NCBI RefSeq assembly: GCF_965199065.1
Contig: NZ_CBDAQN010000003.1
Coordinates: 496,001-560,000 of the forward strand
Source: Acidisoma sp965199065
GTDB taxonomy: Bacteria > Pseudomonadota > Alphaproteobacteria > Acetobacterales > Acetobacteraceae
Direction of reading: 5' to 3'
DNA length: 64,000 nucleotides
The notes below the pieces were generated by a model. That model saw nothing but the letters and a program-made list of their open reading frames with translations, had not been told where the DNA came from and searched no databases. Of this stretch, positions 34,711 through 43,754 are shown piece by piece; the first letter of the stretch is position 1; each line of letters starts with the position of its first letter. Both the position numbers and the translations under genes were made by a program.

Positions 34711-35694
34711 ATGCGCTACATCCTTCGCCGCCTGGGTTTCTTCGTTGTGACGCTCTGGGCGGCGATGACGGTCAACTTCTTCCTGCCGCGTCTCATGCCG
34801 GGAAGCCCCGCCACATCCATGATCGCTCGCTTCCACGGACGGTTGAGCGGCGGGGCCTTGCACGCCATGGAAATCGCTTTCGGCGTCAACGCCAACGAGG
34901 GCCTTGTCTCCCAGTACTTCGGGTATCTGCGCGACAGCTTTACCGGGCAGTTCGGCCGCTCGCTCACCTTCTTCCCCGACAGCGTCAGCCAGGTCGTGTT
35001 CCAGGCCCTGCCCTGGACGCTCGGCCTGGTGGGCGTGACCACCATCATCGCCTTCATCCTCGGCACGCTGATCGGCATGATCGGGGCCTGGGGGCGCGGC
35101 GGCTGGTTCGACAGCATCTTGCCGCCCATCTTCATCGTGCTCTCGGCCTTCCCCTATTTTTGGATTGCGCTGGTCTTCATCCTCGTCTTCGGCATCACGT
35201 TGAACTGGCTGCCGATCGGCTTCGGCTACACGACCGGTAGCGCCATCACCTTCACCTGGGCATTCGCCTGGGATGTGCTCCAGCACGCTGTCCTGCCCGC
35301 GTTCACGATCATCCTCACCTCCATCGGCGGCTGGATTCTGACCATGCGCAACAACATGATCATGACGCTGAACGAGGACTACGTGCGTATGGCGCGCGCG
35401 AAGGGCCTTTCGGCAGCGCGCATCATGTTCGATTATGCCGGCCGCAACGCCATCCTCCCCAACCTGAGCGGCTTCGGCATGTCTCTCGGCTTTGTCGTCA
35501 GCGGCGCCATCCTCGTAGAGTACGTCTTCTCCTATCCCGGTGTCGGCTACATGATGCTGCAAGCTGTCCTCAACGAAGACTATCCTCTCATGCAGACGCT
35601 CTTTCTCTTCATCACGGTGGCAGTGCTGCTCGCCATCCTCGCGGTTGACGGCGTCACCGTGCTGCTCGACCCGCGGACGCGGAGCGGACGGTGA
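34711..35694 (+). CDS. ABC transporter permease (OppB/DppB type), second system
   Basis: A 327-residue permease beginning MRYILRRLGFFVVTLWAAMT, with the conserved PRLMPGSPA motif in the first periplasmic segment, six predicted helices and the EAA loop YVRMARAKGLSAARIMFDYAGRN. The protein is intact, in contrast to its counterpart at 25.4-26.3 kb. Its stop overlaps the GTG of the partner permease by 4 bp. Confidence 0.92.
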   Translation: MRYILRRLGFFVVTLWAAMTVNFFLPRLMPGSPATSMIARFHGRLSGGALHAMEIAFGVNANEGLVSQYFGYLRDSFTGQFGRSLTFFPDSVSQVVFQALPWTLGLVGVTTIIAFILGTLIGMIGAWGRGGWFDSILPPIFIVLSAFPYFWIALVFILVFGITLNWLPIGFGYTTGSAITFTWAFAWDVLQHAVLPAFTIILTSIGGWILTMRNNMIMTLNEDYVRMARAKGLSAARIMFDYAGRNAILPNLSGFGMSLGFVVSGAILVEYVFSYPGVGYMMLQAVLNEDYPLMQTLFLFITVAVLLAILAVDGVTVLLDPRTRSGR

Positions 35695-36608
35695 GCATCA
35701 CCACCACCGCCCCCCGCCGCAGTCTGCCCGGCCTGCGCGCGTTCCGCACGCTCGGCCGCGCGATCCTCACAAACCGCAAGGCGATGGCGGGCGCAATTCT
35801 GCTCGCGCTCTGTGTGTTCATGGCGCTCTTTCCCGGCCTCATCGCGCCGGGCGATCCCAACGCCGAAGTATTTCAACCCGGTCAGGGACCGACCGGCGCC
35901 AACTGGCTCGGCACGACCTCCTATGGGCAGGACATCTTCGCCCAGTTCATCTGGGGCGCGCGCGCTTCACTCATCATCGCAGTCGTTGCCGGCCTGCTCT
36001 CCACGGTGATCTCGGCGCTCGTCGGTGTCGCCGCCGGATACCTCGGCGGCACGGCGGATGGCCTGCTCTCGCTGGTGACAGACGTTTTCCTTGTCATCCC
36101 CGCCTTCCCCCTCGTTGTCGTCATCGCCGCCTATTCCAAGACGGGCGGCAACGCCATGATCATCACCGTGCTGGTGCTGACCGGCTGGTCCTACGGCGCG
36201 AGGCAATTGCGCGCTCAAGTCCTCTCCCTGCGGCACCGCGAGTTCCTCACAGCCGCGCGCCTTCGTGGCGAACGGACTTGGCGGATCATCGTCTCCGAAA
36301 TCCTGCCCAACATGACGTCGCTGCTGGTCGCGAATTTTCTCGGCGCCTCGGTCTATGCGATCCTGACGGCGGCGGGGCTACAGTTCCTGGGGCTTGGCAA
36401 CGTCAACGTCGATAGCTGGGGCACAATGCTCTACTGGGCGCAGAACAACGAAGCGTTGCAGGCCGGTGTCCCGCTGTGGGCGATTGCGCCGGGCCTCGGC
36501 ATCGCCGCGCTCGGGGGCGCCTTCGCACTCCTCAATTACGCCTTCGATGAAATCAGCAACCCCGTGCTTCGGCCGGCCAGGAAGCGCCGTGCCCGACGCA
36601 GTTCCTGA
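35691..36608 (+). CDS. ABC transporter permease (OppC/DppC type), second system
   Basis: A 305-residue permease starting with GTG inside the previous stop (GTGA). It has the N-terminal extension and first helix (AGAILLALCVFMALFPGLI), the family motif NWLGTTSYGQDIFAQFIWGAR and the EAA loop FLTAARLRGERTWRIIVSEILPN. It forms the heterodimeric channel with the preceding protein. Confidence 0.92.
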   Translation: MSITTTAPRRSLPGLRAFRTLGRAILTNRKAMAGAILLALCVFMALFPGLIAPGDPNAEVFQPGQGPTGANWLGTTSYGQDIFAQFIWGARASLIIAVVAGLLSTVISALVGVAAGYLGGTADGLLSLVTDVFLVIPAFPLVVVIAAYSKTGGNAMIITVLVLTGWSYGARQLRAQVLSLRHREFLTAARLRGERTWRIIVSEILPNMTSLLVANFLGASVYAILTAAGLQFLGLGNVNVDSWGTMLYWAQNNEALQAGVPLWAIAPGLGIAALGGAFALLNYAFDEISNPVLRPARKRRARRSS

Positions 36609-36618
36609 CGCCGCCATC

Positions 36619-37587
36619 ATGACGGATGTTATCCTCAACGTCTCCGACATCACCGTCGAATACGGCACATCGGGTAAGCCAGCGCGCGCCGTCGACCAGG
36701 TCAGCCTCGAGCTTTCACGTGGTGAATTCCTCGGCATTGTCGGCGAGTCCGGCTGCGGAAAGTCGACTCTGCTCTTCGCGATCGCCCAGTTGTTGAGCCC
36801 TCCTGCTCAGCTCGTCGCCGGCCGCGTGACGTTCAAGGGCCGCGACATGGTTGGGCTGACGGGTGAGGCGCTCCGCACGCTGCGTTGGCGCGACTACTCT
36901 GTCGTCATGCAGAGCGCCATGAACGCGCTCAACCCTGTGATGACGGTCGCCGCCCAATACGATGACGCGATGCGGGCACATGGCATTGGCGACACCACGC
37001 AGATCCGTGCCCGGGCGCGCGAGGTGCTGGCGCTCGTCGGCATCGATGCCGTGCATCTCAAGAGCTATCCGCACCAGCTCTCGGGCGGCATGCGTCAACG
37101 GGTGATGATCGCGATGGCGCTTCTGCTGTCGCCTGATCTCATCGTGATGGATGAGCCGACATCGGCGCTCGATGTGGTTGCCCAGCGCTCGCTGATGGTG
37201 CAGGTGAAGGAGTTGCAGCGTCGCCTCGGCTTCGCGGTGATCTTCGTGACGCACGACATGTCGTTGGTCGGTCACTTCTCCGACCGTCTGGCAGTGATGT
37301 ACGCCGGCCGCATCGTCGAGATCGGGCCAACGCGGCCTTTGTTCGCCAACCCCCAGCACCCCTACACGCGCGGGCTTTTAGACTCCTTCCCTTCCGTGCA
37401 TGGGCCGAAGGTGCATCTGGAGGGCATTCCCGGGGCGCCTCCGGATCTTGCCGACCTCCCGAGCGGGTGCCGCTTCCGCCCACGTTGTCCGGATGTGATG
37501 CCGCGTTGCGCTGAGGTTGAGCCTGCCCTCTACCCTGCCGCCGAAGCTGATGTGCGTTGCCTGCTCTACGAGACGCCGCATGGCTGA
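36619..37587 (+). CDS. ABC transporter ATP-binding protein (OppD/DppD type), second system
   Basis: A 322-residue ATPase from the ATG at 36619 (MTDVILNVSDITVEYG), ten bases after the permease stop. It has Walker A GESGCGKST, a Q-loop in VMQSAMNALNPVM, signature LSGGMRQR, Walker B LIVMDEP and an Opp-type C-terminal extension (SGCRFRPRCPDVMPRC). The longer open frame from 36394 only shadows the permease gene. Confidence 0.92.
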   Translation: MTDVILNVSDITVEYGTSGKPARAVDQVSLELSRGEFLGIVGESGCGKSTLLFAIAQLLSPPAQLVAGRVTFKGRDMVGLTGEALRTLRWRDYSVVMQSAMNALNPVMTVAAQYDDAMRAHGIGDTTQIRARAREVLALVGIDAVHLKSYPHQLSGGMRQRVMIAMALLLSPDLIVMDEPTSALDVVAQRSLMVQVKELQRRLGFAVIFVTHDMSLVGHFSDRLAVMYAGRIVEIGPTRPLFANPQHPYTRGLLDSFPSVHGPKVHLEGIPGAPPDLADLPSGCRFRPRCPDVMPRCAEVEPALYPAAEADVRCLLYETPHG

Positions 37588-38578
37588 CGTGACCGCGCCC
37601 CTCATCGAAACCCGAGCCCTTGCCCGGCACTTCCGCATCGGCGGCATCTTCGGGCGCGCCAGGCTGCATGCCGTGGACGACCTCGACCTCATCATCAGGC
37701 CGCGCGAGATCCTGGCCGTTGTGGGCGAGAGCGGCAGTGGCAAAAGCACCATCGCCCGGCTGCTGGCCAAGGTTTATGAGCCGACAAGCGGCGACATTCT
37801 GTTCCGTGGCCGGTCCTTGCGGGATGTGCGCTCACGCGCCGATCTGCTGGATTATCGCGGACAGGTGCCGATGGTGTTCCAGGATCCCTTCAGTTCGCTC
37901 AACCCGGTCCATACCATCGGCTACGCGCTGGACCGGGGGCTGGCATTGCACCGGCCGAAGCTCTCGCCATCCCACCGCGAGGCGGCCGCGTGCCAGGCGT
38001 TGGATGCCGTAGGGCTCTCACCTGCCCGGCAGGTGCTTGCGAAATATCCGCATGAGATGAGCGGCGGACAGCGCCAGCGGGTGGGGTTCGCGCAGGCGCT
38101 GTCCTACAACCCGAAGCTCGTACTCGCCGACGAGCCGGTTTCCATGCTCGATGTCTCCATCCGCATCGGGGTTCTTAATCTGATGGCGCGGCTGTGCGAG
38201 GAAGAAGGTATTTCATTCCTCTACATCACCCATGACATCGCAAGCGCCCGCTATGTTTCGCACCGGGTGATGGTGATGTATGCGGGACGTGTGGCGGAAA
38301 GCGGTCCTGCAGAGGAGGTTCTGCACCACCCGGTGCATCCTTATACTCGGCTTCTGCTGTCGGCGGTACCGGATCCGCGGGCGCCGATCACCATAACCGC
38401 CGCCGATACGGGCGAGCCGCCGCGTGTGGTCGACCCCGGTGCAGGCTGCCGCTTCCGCTGGCGCTGCCCTTTGGCCATCGCCAGATGTGCCGAGGTGACG
38501 CCGCCACTTGCGGAGACCGCTCGCGGCCATGCCGCCGCCTGTCACGTCACAGCACCAGCGCGACATATGGCTTCATGA
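37580..38578 (+). CDS. ABC transporter ATP-binding protein (OppF/DppF type), second system
   Basis: A 332-residue ATPase from the ATG at 37580, overlapping the previous gene by 8 bp. It has Walker A GESGSGKST, VFQDPFSSLNP, signature MSGGQRQR, Walker B LVLADEPVSMLDVS, H-loop ITHD and the C-terminal cysteine-containing extension (GAGCRFRWRCPLAIARC). It completes an intact SBP-B-C-D-F importer and converges on the chemoreceptor gene, with about 100 bp between. Confidence 0.92.
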   Translation: MADVTAPLIETRALARHFRIGGIFGRARLHAVDDLDLIIRPREILAVVGESGSGKSTIARLLAKVYEPTSGDILFRGRSLRDVRSRADLLDYRGQVPMVFQDPFSSLNPVHTIGYALDRGLALHRPKLSPSHREAAACQALDAVGLSPARQVLAKYPHEMSGGQRQRVGFAQALSYNPKLVLADEPVSMLDVSIRIGVLNLMARLCEEEGISFLYITHDIASARYVSHRVMVMYAGRVAESGPAEEVLHHPVHPYTRLLLSAVPDPRAPITITAADTGEPPRVVDPGAGCRFRWRCPLAIARCAEVTPPLAETARGHAAACHVTAPARHMAS

Positions 38579-38680
38579 GCCCATCCTCGGGTGCACGCGC
38601 AATTTGGCCATGGGCAGAAAACACCGGGTGACGAACTCTGCGAGAGCGACTAGGAAATCGCCGTTTGGAACGACCGGAGG

Positions 38681-40636
38681 CTAAAATTCCTCCAACTCTT
38701 CGGAATGGGCTGCGACGGCCAGATTGCCCTTTTGGGAATTGACCGGCGACGTCTTAGTTGGCGTGCGCGGACTGGCCGCGGCTGGGCGCTGCGGGAGCTT
38801 TCGAGTGACTACTGTCGAAGGTGAGGTCCGGTCGTTAATCTTAAACCGACCGACCTGGGCGTTGAGTTTTCCAACCTCACTTTTTAGGGCATGGGCGGAG
38901 GCAGCCGCCTCATGCACCAGAGACGCATTCTGCTGCAAGGCCTGATCCATTTGCGTCGTCGCATCACTCACTGCGGATATACCGGCCGCCTGTTCTCCCG
39001 CCGACGACGAAATCTGCCTTACCAAGGTGTCGATTGCGGTCACCCGGTTGATGATTCCCATGAACCCCTCGCCGGTCCGTCCGACGAGGCTCACGCCCCC
39101 GCTCACTGCTTCGGATGAGGAGGAAATCAAACCCTTGATCTCCTTCGCGGCTTCCGAGGAACGTTGCGCAAGACTGCGCACCTCCTGCGCCACAACGGCA
39201 AAGCCCCGGCCAGCGTCACCCGCGCGCGCAGCCTCAACCCCCGCGTTGAGCGCCAGAAGATTGGTCTGGAACGCGAGCGACTCGATGATGCCAACGATAT
39301 TCCCGATCTGGGTGGAGAAATTCTCGATCCGCTGCATCGCAACGACTGCCTGGTCGACCACCTCGCGAGAGACCTCCGCCCCAGCACGTGTCTCCGTCAC
39401 CAGGTTTGCCGCTTCTCGCGCACCGGATGCACTGTTCTTCACGGCGACGGTGATTTGCGTCAGCGCGGCTGCTGTTTGCTCCAACGTGGCCGCCTGCGCT
39501 TCCGAGCGACGTGAGATGTCGCTCGACGCGGCGGCGATCCCGTCGGCGCTGGCGTAAAGAGTGCCCGTCGAGAGGGAGATCATGCACATTGCCTCTTCGA
39601 GGCTTTCGGCGGCGGCGTTAAAGTCGGCGCGAAGCTGTTCGTATTCTTCACTGAAAGCTGCGAGCAACCGCCCGGTGAGGTCACCCGCCGCAAGCTTGCT
39701 CAATCCCCCCGCCAACCCGGTTACCACCGCCTGCGCCTTGCGCTGCGCTTCAGCTTGAGCCGACGCGGCGATCGCCCGCTCTTTGCTGGCATTCTGCTCT
39801 GTACGCACCTGCTCGGCTTGGGCCGCGCCGAGCCGCTCCTGATTGTTCTTGAACACATCGAGGGACCGCACGATCGCGCCAAGCTCGTCGCGCCGCTGCA
39901 ATCGCTCCACCGCGACATCCGTCCTGCCCTGCGCCAGATCCAGCGTCGCCGACGCAATCCTCTTGATCGAACGGACCGTCACTTCTGCAATCAACAACGT
40001 TATGGCCATCACCAACAGAAAAACTGCCAGTGTCAGCCCTATGAAAAGGCGCCTGCCCTCGGCTGCCGCCTTCGACGCTTGAGCGACCTGAACAGCAGCA
40101 CTCTGCGCCGTGTCAATCTCCAGCTGAGACAACCGTGTCTTGAGAGATTCATAGTTATGATCGAAAGGACCCAGAAAGGACACCGCGGAGGAAAAGTCTA
40201 CGTCGAGCATCTGCTCCTCGAAATCGAGCGCGCCCTTGTACTTCTGGACATCCGCGATCAGTCCGTTGATCATCACGGCTTTTTCAGGCCCGGCATACTC
40301 AGTTCTGTAGCCTGTAAGGATTTTGCTGACAGCGTCAACGCTGATCTTAAGCGCTTCCAGATCGGCTGATGCATTCAATCCGCTCGTATGAGCGGCCTGC
40401 TGCGACAACACACGATACAGGCGGCCGTTGATCTCCTGGATGCCCTGACTTGCCTGCGTCAGCATCCGCGTCGCTGCCTGACTGTCGGCGACGTGCGCCA
40501 CGATCCGAGACTGCTGGGTCAACCCGAAGATGCCGAACCAGGCCAGGAGTGTCAACGCAACTAAGGCCAAAGCCGGTCCTGAGATCAATTTAAGCCGAAA
40601 AGGCCAGTCTGAGAGGCTCCAGATCGACTTGATCAT
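38681..40636 (-). CDS. Methyl-accepting chemotaxis protein
   Basis: From the ATG at 40636 (MIKSIWSLSDWPFRLKLI), preceded by CAGGAAA, the receptor has 651 residues; the frame extends to 40759. It has a first membrane helix (LALVALTLLAWFGIFGL), a periplasmic helical-bundle ligand domain of about 150 residues, and a second helix (LFIGLTLAVFLLVMAITLLI). A HAMP region and a second HAMP-like segment follow (LSKLAAGDLTGRL). The signalling domain has the conserved hairpin tip ENFSTQIGNIVGIIESLAFQTNLLALNAGVEAARAG (shown in part). It ends in an acidic EELEEF tail and not the CheR-binding NWETF pentapeptide. No che genes are nearby. Confidence 0.92.
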   Translation of the reverse strand: MIKSIWSLSDWPFRLKLISGPALALVALTLLAWFGIFGLTQQSRIVAHVADSQAATRMLTQASQGIQEINGRLYRVLSQQAAHTSGLNASADLEALKISVDAVSKILTGYRTEYAGPEKAVMINGLIADVQKYKGALDFEEQMLDVDFSSAVSFLGPFDHNYESLKTRLSQLEIDTAQSAAVQVAQASKAAAEGRRLFIGLTLAVFLLVMAITLLIAEVTVRSIKRIASATLDLAQGRTDVAVERLQRRDELGAIVRSLDVFKNNQERLGAAQAEQVRTEQNASKERAIAASAQAEAQRKAQAVVTGLAGGLSKLAAGDLTGRLLAAFSEEYEQLRADFNAAAESLEEAMCMISLSTGTLYASADGIAAASSDISRRSEAQAATLEQTAAALTQITVAVKNSASGAREAANLVTETRAGAEVSREVVDQAVVAMQRIENFSTQIGNIVGIIESLAFQTNLLALNAGVEAARAGDAGRGFAVVAQEVRSLAQRSSEAAKEIKGLISSSSEAVSGGVSLVGRTGEGFMGIINRVTAIDTLVRQISSSAGEQAAGISAVSDATTQMDQALQQNASLVHEAAASAHALKSEVGKLNAQVGRFKINDRTSPSTVVTRKLPQRPAAASPRTPTKTSPVNSQKGNLAVAAHSEELEEF

Positions 40637-41096
40637 CAACATTTCCTGTTTCGCTCTCAGCGAAGCGCCTGCTGGCGCTCCGGACGGTCTGGTATGAGAC
40701 GATCTCGTGGCGGGTGAGGTCGTCTGGCTGGACGATCGCGACGGCTCTGTCCGGAACATTAGAGCAGTCTCGCGATCCGGCTCATCGCGGGCAAATTACA
40801 TTCCTAAGTATTGCAGACTTCTTAATGCTCTGCGGGCGGCGCATTACGTGCTGCTTTCACATCATCAATGATCCCTGGTTGGCAGCACCCGGCGTGCGGC
40901 AAACTTCCACAGGCGGGGCCGAGATCGTTTGAAGGTCTTCTGGGGATCTTATTTTGGCCTCAGAATGTAACGTCCTTTCCAAAGCAATATTCGGCGGTTT
41001 CCTGGGTTTACGGGTCCTTCACCACTGGACCCGTAAGAACGGTTCATCAGCGTGTTTCTAGCGCCGTTAAAAGATATAACGATAGTGAGACAAGGT
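40637..41096. other. Intergenic region between chemoreceptor and YfiR-like gene
   Basis: About 460 bp with no supported gene. It holds the divergent promoters and, close to the YfiR-like start, a perfect inverted repeat (41008-41036). Confidence 0.5.
41008..41036 (+). promoter_or_regulatory. Perfect 10-bp inverted repeat in the leader of the YfiR-like/TonB-receptor pair
   Basis: TTACGGGTCC and its exact complement GGACCCGTAA flank a nine-base loop (TTCACCACT). It ends about 60 bp before the first start codon and is not followed by a T-tract, so it is more likely an operator or a leader hairpin than a terminator. Confidence 0.5.
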
Positions 41097-41645
41097 ATGC
41101 TGTCAGCCTTTCCCGTGCTCCGCCAAGCGTCCCTTGTCGGTTTGGCACTATCCAGTGCGCTCCTGCTGCAGCCATCCGCCGCCTCCGCCGCTTCTTTGTC
41201 CACCAAGGATGTGCGGATCGTCGGCGTGGTCCTGGGGTTTCTCGACCCGCCGTCACCGGGTGGGAACATCGCAGTGATCTACTCAGGTTCAAGTGCCGCG
41301 TCCAAGGCTGACGCCGACGCAATCGTTGCGTCTTTTGGGGATGGCGTGAGTTCGAAGGGCGGGAGCATGCAGGCGAAAGCGGTTGATGCTGCATCACTGG
41401 GAGACGGGACAGGCTATATTGGCATTATCGTGGCAGCAGGTGTCGACGGCAACGCCGGAATAACGGCAGCCAAAGCCCACCATATCCCCTGCATAACCGC
41501 AAGCCTCGCGACGGTTCAGGGCGGGCAGTGCATCATGACAGTGCAATCTGATCCGAAGCTTCAGATCACAGTCAATCACGACGCAGCGTCGGCTGCCGGC
41601 GTCGTCTTCTCCCCAGCGTTCCGAATGCTGATCCATGAGATCTAG
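41097..41645 (+). CDS. YfiR-like (DUF4154) putative periplasmic protein
   Basis: The start is the ATG at 41097 (MLSAFPVLRQ...), giving 182 residues; an upstream frame from 41052 exists. A signal peptide (LVGLALSSALLLQ...) ends near ASAAS. The mature protein resembles the YfiR/HmsC-type family in its last third: a Cys-containing CIMTVQSDPKLQITVNHDAA segment followed by a hydrophobic VVFSPAFRMLIHEI end. YfiR in Pseudomonas represses a membrane diguanylate cyclase, but family members also sit beside TonB-dependent receptors, as here, where the receptor gene starts 36 bp downstream. Similarity is by pattern only and the role is uncertain. Confidence 0.6.
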   Translation: MLSAFPVLRQASLVGLALSSALLLQPSAASAASLSTKDVRIVGVVLGFLDPPSPGGNIAVIYSGSSAASKADADAIVASFGDGVSSKGGSMQAKAVDAASLGDGTGYIGIIVAAGVDGNAGITAAKAHHIPCITASLATVQGGQCIMTVQSDPKLQITVNHDAASAAGVVFSPAFRMLIHEI

Positions 41646-41681
41646 CAGCAAGCCGAGCCAGCAACCCATAGAGGGCATGTT

Positions 41682-43673
41682 ATGACGTATCGCGTTCTTC
41701 TCGGCAGGCTGTTGCTAGCAAGCACCGCGCTCGGTGCGCTGCTGCCTGCCGCTGCATATGCTCAAAGCGTGGACTACTCCACTTTGGAGCAGATGTTCGG
41801 CCAGCCGATCACAACTTCAGTGACTGGCAAGCCGCAGCTTGCCTCCGAGGTACCGGGTGACCTGACGATCATCACGCAAGACGATATCCGCCGATCCGGC
41901 GCCACCAGTGTCCCGGATGTCCTGCAGTATGTTCCGGGCATCGACGTGCGGCACTATGGAAATGGTGACGTGGAGGTGAGCATTCGGGGGTACGACGCTC
42001 CGCTCAACCCACGGCTGCTGGTCATGGTCGATGGGCGGCAGGTCTACTCTGACGACTACGGCCGCGTGTCCTGGAATGACTTGCCGGTCCAGCTCCTGGA
42101 GATCCGGCAGATCGAGATCGTCAAAGGTCCAAACTCCGCCCTATTCGGGTTCAACGCCGCCAGCGGCGTCATCAATATTGTCACTTTCGATCCGCTTCTC
42201 GACAAGGTCAATACCGCTGAGATTGAGGGCGGCACGCAATCGTTCGGCATGCTCAGCGCGGTTGGAACTGCCCATGTTGGAACCACAGCGGGCCTGCGCG
42301 TCTCGGCCGGCGGTTTTACAGAACAGGAGTTCTCTGGCGAGTCTGCCATCACGGGGGAACCGCGTCCGGTCACCGGCACGGTCAACATCGATGGTCATTG
42401 GCAGGTCAATCCGGACACCCTGCTACGGCTGTCCGCCGGGCATAGCGCCGCCCACGCGCCGAGCGACGTGTTCGGCTCAGAACTGGCAAGTATTGCCGAG
42501 CGAACGAGTTACTTGCGTCTTGGGGCAGCCTCGAACACCAAGATCGGCACCGTGGATGCCGATGTCTACGCCAACACGGCCGACGACAAATTCGGGGGCG
42601 CCACCAGCTTTCAGAACAATACGATGGTTGCCAAGATCGACGACTTGGTCAAACTAAATGCCGCGAATACTGTACGGATCGGGTTGGAGTTCCGGAACAA
42701 TCGTGCCAGCGGCAGCGCCAACGTCGGAGGCAGCATCGCGTACAACGTCTACTCTGTCGACGGGATGTGGGACTGGCAGATCGCACCAAGTCTGGACCTC
42801 ACCAACGCGGTGCGGCTCGATCACCTGGTGCTGAGCTATGGAGGAGCGCTACTGCCGATCCCGGGGCGGACGCTCGCGGCTTACAACAACGCCACGATCA
42901 CGCAACCGAGCTTCAATTCCGGTCTGGTTATCAAGCTTTCGGATGTCGACACGATACGCCTGACCGCCGCGCGGGGATTACAGGTTCCCTCGTTGCAGGA
43001 CTATGCCACATCAGTGAACATCGGTGGCATCTATCTGCTCGGCTCGCCGACGCTCGTGCCGACCTCGGTCTGGAACACAGAAGCGGCCTATGACCGCGCG
43101 CTCCCGACGTTCAACAGCGCCCTTAACACCGCGGTGTTCTTTCAGCGCAACACGAACTTACTCGCGTCCTTCGGCGACACGCCGTTCGTTCCGGTTGGCG
43201 GCGGCATCATAGGCAGTACTGCGGCCAATGTCGGGTCGAGCAATGAGGTCGGCACCGAAATCGGTTTGAGCGGCGCGACAGACGGCGGGTTTCGCTGGAA
43301 CGCGAGCTACAGCTTCGCCTTGATCTCCGACGACATTTCGAGTGAGTATCCGCCAAGCCCCACGACCCGCTACGACAATGGCACGCCGCAACACTCCGTT
43401 GTTCTTGGTGCCGGCTACAACCATGGCCGGTGGGAACTGGATGCGCAGGGCAGGTGGCAATCCCGCTTCACCGACTACACGCGTGGCAACGAGGGTTACC
43501 AGCCGATCTACATGATGGATTACGTGTCCTACAACGCCCGCGTTGCCTACCAGATAACGCAAAATCTCACTGCCGCCGTGGTCGGCGAACAGTATGATGT
43601 TTCGGCGCTCTTCAAGCCGACAGGCAGCCTGGTGGAGCACATAGGTATCGCGAGCCTAACTGCACATTTCTAG
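41682..43673 (+). CDS. TonB-dependent outer-membrane receptor
   Basis: A 663-residue receptor with a signal peptide (cleaved after AYA, about residue 27). The plug domain has SEVPGDLTIITQDDIRRSG, LQYVPGIDVRHYGNG, VSIRGYD, RLLVMVDGRQVY and IEIVKGPNSALFGFNAASGVINIVT, all typical; a 22-stranded barrel follows and ends in a terminal aromatic (TAHF) for BAM recognition. No metal-uptake or siderophore genes are adjacent, and the linked gene is YfiR-like, so the ligand is open. A TonB-family protein lies 14 kb away at 57.5 kb. Confidence 0.92.
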   Translation: MTYRVLLGRLLLASTALGALLPAAAYAQSVDYSTLEQMFGQPITTSVTGKPQLASEVPGDLTIITQDDIRRSGATSVPDVLQYVPGIDVRHYGNGDVEVSIRGYDAPLNPRLLVMVDGRQVYSDDYGRVSWNDLPVQLLEIRQIEIVKGPNSALFGFNAASGVINIVTFDPLLDKVNTAEIEGGTQSFGMLSAVGTAHVGTTAGLRVSAGGFTEQEFSGESAITGEPRPVTGTVNIDGHWQVNPDTLLRLSAGHSAAHAPSDVFGSELASIAERTSYLRLGAASNTKIGTVDADVYANTADDKFGGATSFQNNTMVAKIDDLVKLNAANTVRIGLEFRNNRASGSANVGGSIAYNVYSVDGMWDWQIAPSLDLTNAVRLDHLVLSYGGALLPIPGRTLAAYNNATITQPSFNSGLVIKLSDVDTIRLTAARGLQVPSLQDYATSVNIGGIYLLGSPTLVPTSVWNTEAAYDRALPTFNSALNTAVFFQRNTNLLASFGDTPFVPVGGGIIGSTAANVGSSNEVGTEIGLSGATDGGFRWNASYSFALISDDISSEYPPSPTTRYDNGTPQHSVVLGAGYNHGRWELDAQGRWQSRFTDYTRGNEGYQPIYMMDYVSYNARVAYQITQNLTAAVVGEQYDVSALFKPTGSLVEHIGIASLTAHF

Positions 43674-43689
43674 TGCATGTCTAGCAGAG

Positions 43690-43716
43690 CGCGACCGCCA
43701 TCTCCTGGCGGTCGCG
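43690..43716. terminator. Bidirectional hairpin between convergent genes
   Basis: A perfect 11-bp GC-rich stem (CGCGACCGCCA and its complement) with a five-base loop lies 17 bp after the receptor stop and about 40 bp beyond the MocR stop. A short TTCT follows on the plus strand. It can serve both converging transcripts. Confidence 0.6.
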
Positions 43717-43754
43717 TTCTGCCAAGCTGTCTCCCACTTAGCAAGGTGCGTGCT

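Noticed and set aside
43690..43716. Mobile-element end or attachment site
   Set aside because: The inverted repeat sits between two convergent stops with no transposase, integrase or duplicated flank, so a terminator is the simpler reading.
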